Source: Sphingobium baderi (GTDB lineage Bacteria; Pseudomonadota; Alphaproteobacteria; Sphingomonadales; Sphingomonadaceae). From it: a stretch of 64,000 bases of DNA. The stretch's first letter is position 1. Each line of letters starts with the position of its first letter. Under the pieces are notes generated by a model. It was not told the origin of the DNA. It worked only from the letters and a program-made list of their open reading frames with translations, and ran no database searches. Of the stretch, positions 25,321 through 34,652 are shown one piece after another. A program made the translations under genes and the position numbers. The stretch is taken from the NCBI RefSeq assembly GCF_001456115.1, contig NZ_CP013264.1, positions 1,038,001 to 1,102,000 of the forward strand. The letters are read 5' to 3'.

Positions 25321-26718
25321 TCAGGCCGAAGCGGCGGGGCGTTCGTCGGAAACGGCGCGGCCGAAGCGGCGGCGTAACGTCCGTTCCATCGCGATCGCGC
25401 TGCTGACCGCCAGCACGACATGCGCCACATTCGCGCCCATCGCCCCGATGCGCGGCACGAGCAGCAGCGCAATGACCTGAAAGACAAGGGTCGACCACAG
25501 GACGATGTGGAGAACGGACCGTTGCTCGCCCATGGCCAGCAGTGCGGAACGCAGGGGCGCGGCGTGCATGGTGAAAGCCAGCGCCACCATCTGGACGAGC
25601 AGCAAAGGATAGGTTTCGGCGAAGGCATGGCCGACGGTCAGTTCGATCAGCCACCGTCCGCCCATCACCAGCACGGCGATGGCGCCGAGCGCGAAGACAT
25701 CGAGAATGATCTGCACCTGCACTATGGCGCGGCGGAACAGGCTCCTTGCTCCTTCCGCCCATAGTCGCGCTACATCGGGATAGAGCACCGCCTGCACCTG
25801 GGCGCAGACCTGCTGCACCACCTTCGCCACCTGCTTCGCCACGAAGTAAAGTCCGGCGGAACGTGGGTCTGAAAGCGCGCCGACAATCAGCACGTCTAGC
25901 TCCATTGAGCTTGTGCGGATGCTGGTTGACAGGCTGGACGACCATGCAAAGCCCATGATGCCGGGAAAACGCTGCGTTATTCCGCGCATCGGCATACGAT
26001 GCAGCGCAATCACGCCCTGCCGCTTCAATTCGAACAGGCTGAGGGCAAGGAAAAGCAGCGAGCTGACGATCTGGCTGATCGTCCAGGCGCAGATGAAGAA
26101 GATCAGTCCGCCATGCATCCACAATCCGATGGCGCACAATAGGATGCGGACGATGCTGCCGGTCACCTGCACATAGGCGATGGTTCGGAAACGTCCGGCC
26201 AGACGCAGCACGGCGGTCGGCATCCCGCTAATATTGAACAGCAATGTGACGGCGTTGATGCACACCAGCAGGACATGGGTGTGATTCATGCCGAGGAGGG
26301 GCGCGAAGAGGATCGCGACCAGACTGGCCAGCAGCGCGGCGGCCAGACAGGCTCCAACATCCAGCCACAGCCCGAATGCGAACAGCGCCCGCAAATGCGT
26401 CAGCCGTTCCTGACCGTCCTTTGCCACCTGCGCGGCATATTTGATGAGGGGCTGCCAGCTTTCAAACCGCATCAGGCGGTCGAAAACGCGGACATAGCTG
26501 ATGACAAGGGCCAGGATACCATATTCGATCGGCCCCAGCGATCGCGCCGTTAGCGCAACGCCGACAAGGGCGATCGCGCCGTTGACGCCGTTGCCCGAAA
26601 GCAGATGTCCGATATTAATGAAACGTCGCAGGAGCGTGGCATCTTTCCATAGCTGAAGCCGGCCCCGCTTCCGGCTTCCGATATGGTTGGCGGATTGCAC
26701 ACGCGTTTCGTCGTCCAT
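25321..26718 (-). CDS. Wzx-type polysaccharide flippase
   Basis: Polytopic inner-membrane protein of 465 residues in the MOP/Wzx superfamily, which flips undecaprenyl-linked repeat units to the periplasm. About 12 hydrophobic segments are visible after a basic cytosolic tail. The first carries the family-like pattern GNGVNGAIALVGVALTARSLGPIEYG. The gene lies 49 bases downstream of the regulator gene at 26768, on the same strand, with a small hairpin between. The start has GGGGGAATCTCCC upstream. Confidence 0.88.
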   Translation of the reverse strand: MDDETRVQSANHIGSRKRGRLQLWKDATLLRRFINIGHLLSGNGVNGAIALVGVALTARSLGPIEYGILALVISYVRVFDRLMRFESWQPLIKYAAQVAKDGQERLTHLRALFAFGLWLDVGACLAAALLASLVAILFAPLLGMNHTHVLLVCINAVTLLFNISGMPTAVLRLAGRFRTIAYVQVTGSIVRILLCAIGLWMHGGLIFFICAWTISQIVSSLLFLALSLFELKRQGVIALHRMPMRGITQRFPGIMGFAWSSSLSTSIRTSSMELDVLIVGALSDPRSAGLYFVAKQVAKVVQQVCAQVQAVLYPDVARLWAEGARSLFRRAIVQVQIILDVFALGAIAVLVMGGRWLIELTVGHAFAETYPLLLVQMVALAFTMHAAPLRSALLAMGEQRSVLHIVLWSTLVFQVIALLLVPRIGAMGANVAHVVLAVSSAIAMERTLRRRFGRAVSDERPAASA

Positions 26719-26758
26719 CTTGGGAGATTCCCCCAGTGACGCTGAAAATTACCGCCTG

Positions 26759-26773
26759 GCCTGATTTTCAGGC
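26759..26773 (-). terminator. Small hairpin at the end of the regulator gene
   Basis: GCCTGA-TTT-TCAGGC is a perfect 6-bp stem with a 3-base loop overlapping the stop codon of the regulator. It may attenuate read-through into the flippase gene. Confidence 0.35.
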
Positions 26774-27505
26774 ACAAGCCGCGATGCGCGGCAGAGGCGG
26801 AGCGGCGCGAGCAATGGCTTGAGAAGTGTCACGGGGCATGGACAACATCTTGTCGTCATCATAGGCGACCAGTCCGCGTTGCACCGCCCAGATCGCGGCC
26901 TGTGTGCGATTGGATACGCGCAGCTTCCGCAACGCGGCTTTCACATGCACCTTCACAGTGGCCTCGCATATGCCAAGGCGGCGGCCGATGACCTTGTTGG
27001 CGGCGCCGGAAATGAGGAGCTGAAGAACCTCCACTTCCCGGTCCGAGAGATTGACGTCCGAAAGATTGACCGACCATCCCATCGGATAGGGGCGTTCCCC
27101 CAGGCTGGTGGCCATTTCCGAAGGCAGAACTTTTTCGCCCGATGCGACCAGTCGCAACGCGCCAACCAGCGGTTCCGTCGATATTTCCTTGATCATATAG
27201 CCATCGACACCCCAGCGAAATGCCTGAACGACTGTGTCGAAGTCGAAATGATCGGCGAGCAGGACGATCTTGGCGTGAGGATACATCATCTTGACCTGCT
27301 CGCAAAAGGCTATCCCTTCGCCCGCATGACCATCATCAATCATTACAATGTCGTTTATTTCGTCATCTGATAGGGTTGATTTTATCTGGCAGGGGTCACT
27401 TACCGCGCAGGTTACTGTAAACCCGTGATCCAGTAATATGTGATTGAGTCCCTCCCGGAGTATCCCATTCTTACTCAGAAGAACCACTTTGATACTTTGA
27501 ATCAT
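26768..27505 (-). CDS. NarL/FixJ-type response regulator (second of three)
   Basis: LuxR-type regulator of 245 residues. The receiver domain retains an acceptor Asp (IVMIDD, residue 57 or 58) and Lys106 in YMIKE, but the first-strand acidic pair is replaced by SKNG. The HTH domain has LSDREVEVLQLLISGAANK and EATVKVHVKAALRKLRVSNR, nearly the same as in the regulators at 22007 and 54976. ATG 27505 has AAAGGGAGA upstream. The 5' third is more AT-rich than neighbouring genes. It is probably co-transcribed with the flippase gene. The 218-base gap upstream (27506-27723) holds its promoter and nothing else I can name. Confidence 0.88.
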   Translation of the reverse strand: MIQSIKVVLLSKNGILREGLNHILLDHGFTVTCAVSDPCQIKSTLSDDEINDIVMIDDGHAGEGIAFCEQVKMMYPHAKIVLLADHFDFDTVVQAFRWGVDGYMIKEISTEPLVGALRLVASGEKVLPSEMATSLGERPYPMGWSVNLSDVNLSDREVEVLQLLISGAANKVIGRRLGICEATVKVHVKAALRKLRVSNRTQAAIWAVQRGLVAYDDDKMLSMPRDTSQAIARAAPPLPRIAACA

Positions 27506-27723
27506 TGTATCTCCCTTTCGTCAGGACTTGGGTTTCATGGATCATTATGTGCGATCCAAGACCGGTGCGACCCAATTCTTTTCAAGCAGGAGTTAGCTCT
27601 TTAGGGCGGTCAATGTGCGCGCAGAGTAGGCATTTGGCTATAGCAAATAAGTGGTAGAAAGAACGGATTCGGCAATCCTTTCGATCCGTTTATCAATCTA
27701 GGTTAATGCCATGCCCATAAATC

Positions 27724-28410
27724 TCATTCGATCTGGCGAATCAGCATGAAGGTTTCGGCGGCTGGGCGATGAACGGTAGCGCCCCGGAAACACGCCAATG
27801 CCCTGATCACTTCCGGTGATCTTTCGTCAGGCGCCTGCTTCACTTGCGACCGATAGCAGTTGAATGCCTGAACCTTGGCTTCCAGAGCGTCGCTTATATC
27901 GACATAGACATTGGGTACGAAAGCGGGCGTGATGCCCGGCGCATACCAGTTCGTTTCCGACAATGTTTCATAGCAGTAGATCCGCTGTGGCCCTTTTCCG
28001 CCTCGGGGGCGGGCGGCGACCATCGCCGACAGGAATGTCAATTGGTGATCCAGATGCACGTCGCCGATGAAAGGCACGAACAGCGTGTCGGGTGCCACTT
28101 CCGTCACCAGCGCGCCCAGCGCGGCATTCATGTCCGCATGGGCCACGCGGTCAAGTTCGGCGGCGGGGAGGTCGATGAAATGCGTGCGCGCGACCTGTAG
28201 CAGGGCATGAGCCTCGTGGGCCTCGCTCCGTCCGATGCGGGCGACGTCGGGACCAAAACGGTTCGTGCCCGCCTTGGTCACGATGGCGACATGCACCTGT
28301 GTGCCTTGCTGCGCCAGCCGCATCATCGTGCCGCCGCATCCCAGCACCTCGTCGTCTGGATGCGGCGCAATGATCAGCGCGCGCGAGATGCAGTCCAGCA
28401 TCGAACCCAT
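27724..28410 (-). CDS. PIG-L/LmbE-family deacetylase
   Basis: Zinc-dependent N-deacetylase of 228 residues. The metal and catalytic motif APHPDDE sits at residues 15-21, with the second metal ligand region DVHLDH further on. The family removes acetyl groups from GlcNAc-type sugars in mycothiol, GPI or antibiotic pathways. Here, last in a six-gene polysaccharide operon and three bases after the formyltransferase stop, it may free an amino group on a sugar that the formyltransferase then acylates. That pairing is inference. Confidence 0.9.
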   Translation of the reverse strand: MGSMLDCISRALIIAPHPDDEVLGCGGTMMRLAQQGTQVHVAIVTKAGTNRFGPDVARIGRSEAHEAHALLQVARTHFIDLPAAELDRVAHADMNAALGALVTEVAPDTLFVPFIGDVHLDHQLTFLSAMVAARPRGGKGPQRIYCYETLSETNWYAPGITPAFVPNVYVDISDALEAKVQAFNCYRSQVKQAPDERSPEVIRALACFRGATVHRPAAETFMLIRQIE

Positions 28411-28413
28411 GGT

Positions 28414-29328
28414 TTATCCTCCGAGGCGGGCGTGCATTTTCGGGATGGTTCCGCCGCCACCTTCCCATTCGGTGACTTCGATCGCCGCACCGTCCCCGCA
28501 AAACACGGTAAAGCCTCGTTCGGATCGGCCGACTATCTGTCCCGGCATGGCGAGGTGATGGCCCAATTCGAACGCAAGTCGGGCCTGCCACAGGATGAGA
28601 TCATCGTCGGAGGAGGGTGCCAGGGTGCGGGCTCCTGGATAGGGACGGCCTGCGGCGCGGATCAGCCGCTCCACGTCCCGCGCGGAGGCCGACCAATCGA
28701 TTCGCCCGCTCTCCACCGTCCGCCCCGCCGTCCATGTCGCGAAGCGTTCGTCCTGCGGCTCGCGCCGCGCAGTTCCGGCTACGAGCGCCTGCAAGGCATC
28801 GTCCAGCATCCGCTCAAGCAATTGCATGTGGCGGTGGTAGAGCGAACCGGCCGTTTCATCGGGCGCGACATGGATGAAGCGCTGTTCAAGGATGGGGCCG
28901 CTGTCCACCCCCGCGTCGATCCAGAATAGCGTGCCGCCGGTGATCGGTTCCTGATTGAGGATCGTCCAGGGGATCACCGCCCGGCCTCGCATCCGGGGCA
29001 GCGGGGCCGGATGATAGCCGATCAGCCCGTCTCCTGCCGCCTGCATGAACGGTTCCCGGCAGATTTGCGACCAGCCGATGACGAATACATGGTCCGGGGA
29101 CGCGGCCGTGATCGCCGCGCAGATTTCGGGCGCGTTCACGTCGCGTGCTTCGATCAACCGGGCGCCGGCGGCGTCGGCGGCGGGGCGCAGGTCGACATAG
29201 TCGGAATGACGATGCGACAAGCTGGCGGGCAGCGTGACGACAAGGGGGAGAAACCAGCCCGGCGCGCGCGCCACGGCTTCGATCGCGACCCTGCTGCTAT
29301 CGACGCTACCGATTATGACCGCCCGCAT
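28414..29328 (-). CDS. Formyltransferase-family protein (sugar N-formyltransferase-like)
   Basis: Member of the methionyl-tRNA/sugar formyltransferase fold, 304 residues. The core shows GLIGYHPAPLPRMRGRAVIPW with the catalytic His106, and WIDAGVDSGPIL with Asp142. The Asn normally two places before the His is Gly104, a change seen in a divergent branch of the family. The likely donor is N10-formyl-tetrahydrofolate and the acceptor an amino sugar. The 23-base overlap with the priming transferase gene upstream and the deacetylase downstream support a role in polysaccharide sugar modification. The C-terminal half binds no domain I know. Confidence 0.82.
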   Translation of the reverse strand: MRAVIIGSVDSSRVAIEAVARAPGWFLPLVVTLPASLSHRHSDYVDLRPAADAAGARLIEARDVNAPEICAAITAASPDHVFVIGWSQICREPFMQAAGDGLIGYHPAPLPRMRGRAVIPWTILNQEPITGGTLFWIDAGVDSGPILEQRFIHVAPDETAGSLYHRHMQLLERMLDDALQALVAGTARREPQDERFATWTAGRTVESGRIDWSASARDVERLIRAAGRPYPGARTLAPSSDDDLILWQARLAFELGHHLAMPGQIVGRSERGFTVFCGDGAAIEVTEWEGGGGTIPKMHARLGG

Positions 29329-29896
29329 GGGCTTTCTCCAGCAGAACGGAATCGATCTTCTCGCCCCGGATCATCATCAGTGGCGTATGGACCATGATCC
29401 ACAGGTCGAGGCCCATCCCGCGCTGCTGGACGTAAAGCAGGTCCAGCGCCAGCTTCTCCTCCATGCTGAGCAAGGTATTGCCGCTGACCTGAGCAAGGCC
29501 GGTGATGCCCGGCCGCACGGATGACCGGGTGGCACCCGCCCGGCCAAGCGCGGCTATGGTTGGCGGAAGCAGGGGCCTTGGCCCGACAAGCGCCATGTCT
29601 CCGCGCAGGATGTTCCACAGTTCGGGGAGTTCATCCAATCGCGACTGGCGGAGCAGGCGGCCCATCGCGGGCGTGCGGGCCTCATCGGGCAGTGGCTGGC
29701 CGGCCGCGTCGCGCGTATCGCGCATGGAGCGGAACTTGACCAACTCGAACGCTCGCCCGCCAAGGCCGATGCGTCTTTGCCGGAACAGGATCGGCCGTCC
29801 GAGAAACGCGAGTACGGCCAACCCGATCAGCATCATGGGCAAGGCCATCAGCATGAGGGCGGCAAAGGCGACCGCGCAATTGACGCCCCGCCCCAT
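29306..29896 (-). CDS. PglC-like phosphoglycosyl transferase (priming enzyme)
   Basis: Membrane enzyme that transfers a sugar-1-phosphate from UDP-sugar to undecaprenyl phosphate, starting each repeat unit. At 196 residues it is the minimal monotopic form. It has one re-entrant hydrophobic segment (residues 8-32), a KFRSMRD block, the catalytic dyad Asp88-Glu89 in LDELPELWN and LRGDMALVGPRPLL. It resembles Campylobacter PglC more than the long WbaP/WcaJ enzymes because the multi-span N terminus is absent. ATG 29896 shares its A with the stop of the glycosyltransferase gene (TGATG). The preferred substrate may be a bacillosamine-type sugar. Confidence 0.9.
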   Translation of the reverse strand: MGRGVNCAVAFAALMLMALPMMLIGLAVLAFLGRPILFRQRRIGLGGRAFELVKFRSMRDTRDAAGQPLPDEARTPAMGRLLRQSRLDELPELWNILRGDMALVGPRPLLPPTIAALGRAGATRSSVRPGITGLAQVSGNTLLSMEEKLALDLLYVQQRGMGLDLWIMVHTPLMMIRGEKIDSVLLEKAHAGGHNR

Positions 29897-31062
29897 CAGC
29901 CCGCGCTCCACGACATCGCCGCGGGCATGTCGAGAGCATCCTGGGCGATATGCATCACGCGCATCAGTTGTCGGTTGACTTTGTTCACGTCGAACCGATC
30001 CTCGGCATAAGCACGCGACCGCGCGCCCATGGCGGCGGCGAGGGCGGGGTCGGTCAGGAACCGCTCCATCGCCACGCCCAGCGCCTCGACATCGCGGGGC
30101 GGCACCAGGAAGCCGTTGACGCCCGACAGGACCGGCTCCCGGCATCCCGGCAGATCGGTGGTGATGAGCGGACGTCCCACCGACATCGCCTCCAGCAGGG
30201 TGCGCGGCAATCCTTCCCGGTAATAGGAGGGCAGGACGAACACGCTCGATTGCGCCAGCAAAGGACGCACATCCCGCGTCTCCGGCACATAATCAATGAT
30301 CCCGTGCCGGACCCACAGATCCAGTTCCGCTTCCGACAAGCCGGTGGGATTATCCTTGTCCAGTCGCCCCAGAAGCTGGAATCGCGCCTCGGGATAGCGC
30401 GCCTTCAGGTGGCGGGCGGCCTCGGCATATTCAAACACGCCCTTGTCGCGCATCAGGCGGGAGATCATCAGGAAACGCGGCGGCCCTTCCGGCAGGGGCA
30501 TGGGTGCGAAATGGGCAAGGTCTACGCCCGAACCAGGCACCTCGACCACCAGCGCGGCCGCATCGACGATGTCCTGCGCGATCAGTTCGTCGCGATCGTC
30601 GCGATTGAACACGAATATGGCCCGCGCCCTGGCGACCCCCAGACGGTAAAGCCGTCCCACAATGGCGCGCAACAGGCGGCGATGTTCCGCCGCCGGACTG
30701 AAGACATAGCCAAGCCCGCTCATCAGCGCATAAAAGCGCGCCTTGGGGAACAGGCGCGCGGCCATGCCGCCATAGATGATCGGCTTTTGCGTATAGGCCA
30801 GCACGACATCCGGTCGCTCTCGCGCGATCAGCCTGACATAACGCAACAGCAACAGCAGGTCTGCCAGCGGATTGCTGCCCGTGCGCGCCATGGCGATCCG
30901 ACGATAGCCCGCGCCTAGTGCCGTAAGCTGCCTTTGGACGGCGGGATCGTCGTCCGGCGCGCAAGTGATGACCTGATGCCCTTCGCGCACCATCGCTTCG
31001 ATCAACCGGCCACGAAAATTGACCAGCGAAAAGGCGAAACTCGACAGAATAAGAATTTTCAT
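29896..31062 (-). CDS. GT4-family glycosyltransferase, PglA-like
   Basis: Cytosolic glycosyltransferase of 388 residues with a GT-B fold. It has MKILILSSFAFSLVNFRG at the N terminus, ALMSGLGYVFS in the first domain and the nucleotide-binding EGLPRTLLEAMSVGRPLITTD in the second. It resembles PglA-type enzymes that add the second sugar to lipid-linked bacillosamine, and its one-base overlap with the PglC-like gene fits that order; linkage and donor are inferred. The start ATG 31062 overlaps the asparagine synthase stop. Confidence 0.88.
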   Translation of the reverse strand: MKILILSSFAFSLVNFRGRLIEAMVREGHQVITCAPDDDPAVQRQLTALGAGYRRIAMARTGSNPLADLLLLLRYVRLIARERPDVVLAYTQKPIIYGGMAARLFPKARFYALMSGLGYVFSPAAEHRRLLRAIVGRLYRLGVARARAIFVFNRDDRDELIAQDIVDAAALVVEVPGSGVDLAHFAPMPLPEGPPRFLMISRLMRDKGVFEYAEAARHLKARYPEARFQLLGRLDKDNPTGLSEAELDLWVRHGIIDYVPETRDVRPLLAQSSVFVLPSYYREGLPRTLLEAMSVGRPLITTDLPGCREPVLSGVNGFLVPPRDVEALGVAMERFLTDPALAAAMGARSRAYAEDRFDVNKVNRQLMRVMHIAQDALDMPAAMSWSAG

Positions 31063-33017
31063 TCGACCAGACTCGCATCGCTGGAAGAAAAGGCGGGCTG
31101 CCAATGCCGCAGCCAGTTCTGGAACATCAGCAGCGTCCAGAGCTGGAACGACCAGTTCCGGTTGCCCGACAGATGCTCTGCCCACATACGGCTGACCGGC
31201 TCGGGCGCGATCAGCCCTTGCGAACGGATAAGATCGGGGTCCAGCAACGCCCCCGCCCAGCGGCGGAGCGGCCCGCGCAGCCATTGCTCGATCGGCACGG
31301 AAAAGCCGCGCTTGGGCCGGTCGGCCAGAGCGGGGGGAAGATGCCGCTGAAACAGTGCGTGGAGCGGCCATTTTCCCTTTCCATCCCGTAGCAGCGCGCC
31401 GGTGGGAAGGCGCCATGCCAGTTCGATCAGCCTGTGATCCAGCAAGGGCGCGCGCGCCTCCAGCCCCACGGCCATGGTCGCGCGGTCGACCTTCACCAAT
31501 ATGTCGTCGGGCAGATAGCGGGCGCTGTCGATCAGCATCATCTGGCGCAACGGATCGTTCAGCGCCGCCTGAATCGACATTTGTGGTTCAGCCCCCTCGA
31601 TCACCAGGGCTTCGGGATCGGGATGGACGCTGGTGAGGTTACTGTAGAGCGCCTCCACATTTTCGCTTCGAAACAGCGTCGCCAGCTTATGCAGACGGTC
31701 GCCGGACATGTCGCCGCGCAGCGCGCTGCCCGCGCTGACCGGCATGTAGCGGAATATCCTGTCCCATGCCGCCGGGGACAGCGCGTCGATGCCGCCGGCT
31801 ATCGATCCGCGCAGCCATGGCGGAAGAACGGTGATGCCGCGGCCCAGCTTGCCCGCGATCTGATACCGGCCATAGCCGCCGAAGCTTTCGTCGCCCCCGT
31901 CGCCCGAAAGGCACACGATCACTTTTTCCCGCGCGAAACGGGCAATGTGGAACATGGGAATGGCGGATGGGTCCGCGAAAGGTTCGTCATAGATTTCGGG
32001 CAGTTGCGGCACTGTGTCCAGAAACGCCGCTGCGCTCATCCGGATCATGTGATGATGGGAGCCGATCGCCTTCGCCACCTGTTCGGCATGGGACGATTCA
32101 TCATATTCCGGCTCCTCGAAGCCAATGGTGAACGTGCTGATGGGTTCACGCGATTCCTGTTGCATGATCGCACTGGTCAGTGACGAATCGATGCCTCCCG
32201 ACAGGAAAGCGCCCACCGGCACATCCGCCACCATCCGTTCCCGTACTGCCCGGCGCAGCACATCCTCCACCCGGTCGAGCATGGCTCCATCATTCGCGAC
32301 AAAGGGATCATCCTGACCTGCAACCGCCGTTTCCTCGATCGACCAATAAGGGCACGGATCGGTCGCGCCATCTGCCGTGACCATGACATGGGTGCCCGCC
32401 GGAAGTTTTGAAATGCCGCGCATGATGGAGTGCGGCGCGGGGACATATTGATGCCGCAGATAGGCGGTCAGCGCTTCGCGGTCGACCTCCACTCCCGTCT
32501 CGCAAACGGCCATGATCGCCTTCAGTTCGGATGCGAACAGGAAAGCCTTGCCGTTCCAACCATAATATAGCGGCTTTTTGCCGATCCTGTCGCGAACCAG
32601 GTGAAGCACGCGCTTGGTCCGGTCCCACAAGGCGAAAGCGAACATGCCCGCACAGCCCTGCGCTGCTCTCACTATGCCATATTGCTCGATCGTGGCCAGC
32701 AGCACTTCGGTATCGCTGCCGCCCGCGAAGTGGTAGCCGCGCGCGATCATATCCTCGCGCAGGGCGCGGTAATTGTAGATTTCCCCGTTGAAGCAGATGA
32801 CATAGCGCTCGCTCGCCGAGATCATCGGCTGACGCCCCTGCGGCGACAGGTCGAGGATCGACAGGCGCCGGTGCGCCAGCGCGATTCCTGCGTCCGCGTC
32901 GATCCATTCATCCGCCATGTCCGGCCCGCGATGGCGCAGGCTGTCGTTCATCCGGCGGGCCGTGGTTAGCAGCGCATCGGACGAACGGTGGGCGATCAGG
33001 CCGCTTATCCCACACAT
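31059..33017 (-). CDS. asnB: Asparagine synthase (glutamine-hydrolysing)-like amidotransferase
   Basis: Two-domain enzyme of 652 residues. The N-terminal class II glutaminase starts MCGISG with nucleophile Cys2, and includes RHRGPD and FNGEIYN. The synthetase domain has the ATP pyrophosphatase motif SGGIDSS at residues 273-279 and the GDGGDESFGGY block. Classic AsnB makes asparagine, but in polysaccharide loci such proteins often amidate sugar carboxyls or act in undefined transfers. Its placement between two glycosyltransferase genes with 13- and 4-base overlaps argues for a role in polymer modification, for example amidation of a uronic acid. Confidence 0.9.
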   Translation of the reverse strand: MCGISGLIAHRSSDALLTTARRMNDSLRHRGPDMADEWIDADAGIALAHRRLSILDLSPQGRQPMISASERYVICFNGEIYNYRALREDMIARGYHFAGGSDTEVLLATIEQYGIVRAAQGCAGMFAFALWDRTKRVLHLVRDRIGKKPLYYGWNGKAFLFASELKAIMAVCETGVEVDREALTAYLRHQYVPAPHSIMRGISKLPAGTHVMVTADGATDPCPYWSIEETAVAGQDDPFVANDGAMLDRVEDVLRRAVRERMVADVPVGAFLSGGIDSSLTSAIMQQESREPISTFTIGFEEPEYDESSHAEQVAKAIGSHHHMIRMSAAAFLDTVPQLPEIYDEPFADPSAIPMFHIARFAREKVIVCLSGDGGDESFGGYGRYQIAGKLGRGITVLPPWLRGSIAGGIDALSPAAWDRIFRYMPVSAGSALRGDMSGDRLHKLATLFRSENVEALYSNLTSVHPDPEALVIEGAEPQMSIQAALNDPLRQMMLIDSARYLPDDILVKVDRATMAVGLEARAPLLDHRLIELAWRLPTGALLRDGKGKWPLHALFQRHLPPALADRPKRGFSVPIEQWLRGPLRRWAGALLDPDLIRSQGLIAPEPVSRMWAEHLSGNRNWSFQLWTLLMFQNWLRHWQPAFSSSDASLVE

Positions 33018-34198
33018 CGTGGCATCCCCGCGCTATTCGCTATGGTGGGCGGCTGACGAAGGACCGTCTCGTAAAGCTCGGCATAGCGGGCCGCGACGGC
33101 AGCCAACGAAAACTCCTTGATGACGCGCGCGCGTCCCAATTCACCTTTCCGGCGGCGTCCCTGCGCGCCCATCCCGCTGAGCAGCGCGATGGCGTTCGCT
33201 ATCGCCGCCGGATCGCCGGGCGGCACGCAAACGCCGCCTTCTCCCATGATGATGCGGCTGTCGCCCACATCGGTGGCGATGCAGGACACGCCGCACGCCA
33301 TTGCCTCGCCCAATATGTTGGGGAAGCTTTCCCCCCAAGCGGAGGAGAGCGCCACGATGTCGCATCCCGGCAGCCATTCCGCCACGTCGGGCCGGTCCCC
33401 CAGAAGGCTGAGCCGGTTCCGGGGCAGCCAATGCTCGCAGGCGCCTTGCAGATCGGTAGGAAGCACGTCAGTCCCGGCACCCGCCAGCAGCAGATGCACG
33501 TCATGCCCCATCCGCCGAGCCCTCCCCGCCGCTTCGATCGCGGTGGCATGATCCTTCATGGGATGACGCCGCGCGATCACCGCCACCAAAATTGGATCAG
33601 GCTCGATCCCGAACCGCTCCCGCAGCCTGACGCGGCCATGGCCATCGGCTTCGTCGGGCCTGAAACATTGCGGGTCGAACCCATTGGGAATGACGATGGC
33701 CCCTTCGGGCGCGTACCCATTGGCCACATGCTGCCGTACGGACGCGGCGGCATTATAGATGATCGCCTTGGGGCGCCGGGAAAGCAGCGCGCCCAATCGT
33801 ATGACAAGGCGGCTGGTCCGCTTTTCGGCGCGAATATCGTGCAGCGAATGGCGAATGTTCCAGAGCATCGGCAGGTTCCGCCGCCCCGATCTGGCAGCCC
33901 AGGCGGCAGCGATATTGCCATGATACATCCAGCCCTGGATCAGATCGGGCTCATAACGCCTCACGATTCGCGTCAGGCGCGCCATCGCTTCGGGCAGGCG
34001 GCGGAGATTCGTGAGGCCCAGCGTTTCGACGCAGATGCCGTTGGCGGCCATTTCCTGGCCCACTCGTCCCGGCGGCAGAAGCGACAGGACAATGGAGTCG
34101 GGATGCGCGGAATGCGCCCCATGCTGCCCGACCAGCTTGGCGAGCATCGCTTCGGCCCCTCCATAATTCAGGGCGGTTATGACGTGCAGCACTTTCAT
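33005..34198 (-). CDS. GT4-family glycosyltransferase
   Basis: GT-B glycosyltransferase of 397 residues and first gene of the six-gene minus-strand operon 34198-27724. It starts MKVLHVITALNYGGAEAML, has GWMYHGNIAAAWAARSG, and the donor-binding ESFPNILGEAMACGVSCIATD in the C-terminal domain. Donor and acceptor are not predictable. The 3' end overlaps the amidotransferase gene by 13 bases. Confidence 0.9.
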   Translation of the reverse strand: MKVLHVITALNYGGAEAMLAKLVGQHGAHSAHPDSIVLSLLPPGRVGQEMAANGICVETLGLTNLRRLPEAMARLTRIVRRYEPDLIQGWMYHGNIAAAWAARSGRRNLPMLWNIRHSLHDIRAEKRTSRLVIRLGALLSRRPKAIIYNAAASVRQHVANGYAPEGAIVIPNGFDPQCFRPDEADGHGRVRLRERFGIEPDPILVAVIARRHPMKDHATAIEAAGRARRMGHDVHLLLAGAGTDVLPTDLQGACEHWLPRNRLSLLGDRPDVAEWLPGCDIVALSSAWGESFPNILGEAMACGVSCIATDVGDSRIIMGEGGVCVPPGDPAAIANAIALLSGMGAQGRRRKGELGRARVIKEFSLAAVAARYAELYETVLRQPPTIANSAGMPRCVG

Positions 34199-34652
34199 GG
34201 ATGTTCCGCCGCCCGGTTGGCGACGCCTTCAACGGGAGCCATCAAGAACATAGTGCGCTCACCCTTGTCGGAGGGATCACCTCAAGAGGAAGAGAGGTGG
34301 ATGCGTTCAATCGATGGCTTCAGATTAATCACTGCGCGCTGCATGCGGAGTGACGAAAAGGGTTGATAGCCTTTGGGCGCAGGTGACCGCGTCACGGCTC
34401 CGGCAGATGGATGCCCTGGCGGCCGTCGCCCATCCTACGGCGATCCTGTCCGCCTGGATGGGCGCAATGTGGACCGCTCGTGGCCCTAAAGGATAGGGCG
34501 CTGCCCCATTCGAAGTGCTGGCGGTCTTAAGGGATAGTCTCCCACCGATCAGCTTACCAAGCCGTCCCCTCCGATGGCAGGCTTCGCCGCGGCAGTGATC
34601 CGGCGCGCGCACTGCGCCCGTGCCGGTCTTGGCCCGTTCAACAGGAGGCGAA
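34199..34652. promoter_or_regulatory. Divergent promoter region at the centre of the polysaccharide locus
   Basis: This 454-base gap separates the two main polysaccharide operons (minus: 34198-27724; plus: 34653-42456). No protein-like frame is seen. It contains two AGGGATAG-like elements near the plus-strand gene and presumably promoters in both directions. AACAGGAGGCGAA before ATG 34653 is a strong ribosome-binding site. Confidence 0.5.
34483..34537 (+). promoter_or_regulatory. Two AGGGATAG-like elements, one palindromic
   Basis: GCCCTAAAGGATAGGGC (34483-34499) is a 6-bp dyad, and TTAAGGGATAG follows at 34527-34537, about 115 bases before the dehydratase start. Similar elements precede the plus-strand operons at 45981 and 50409. 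They may be binding sites of the NarL-type regulators; this is inference from recurrence. Confidence 0.4.
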
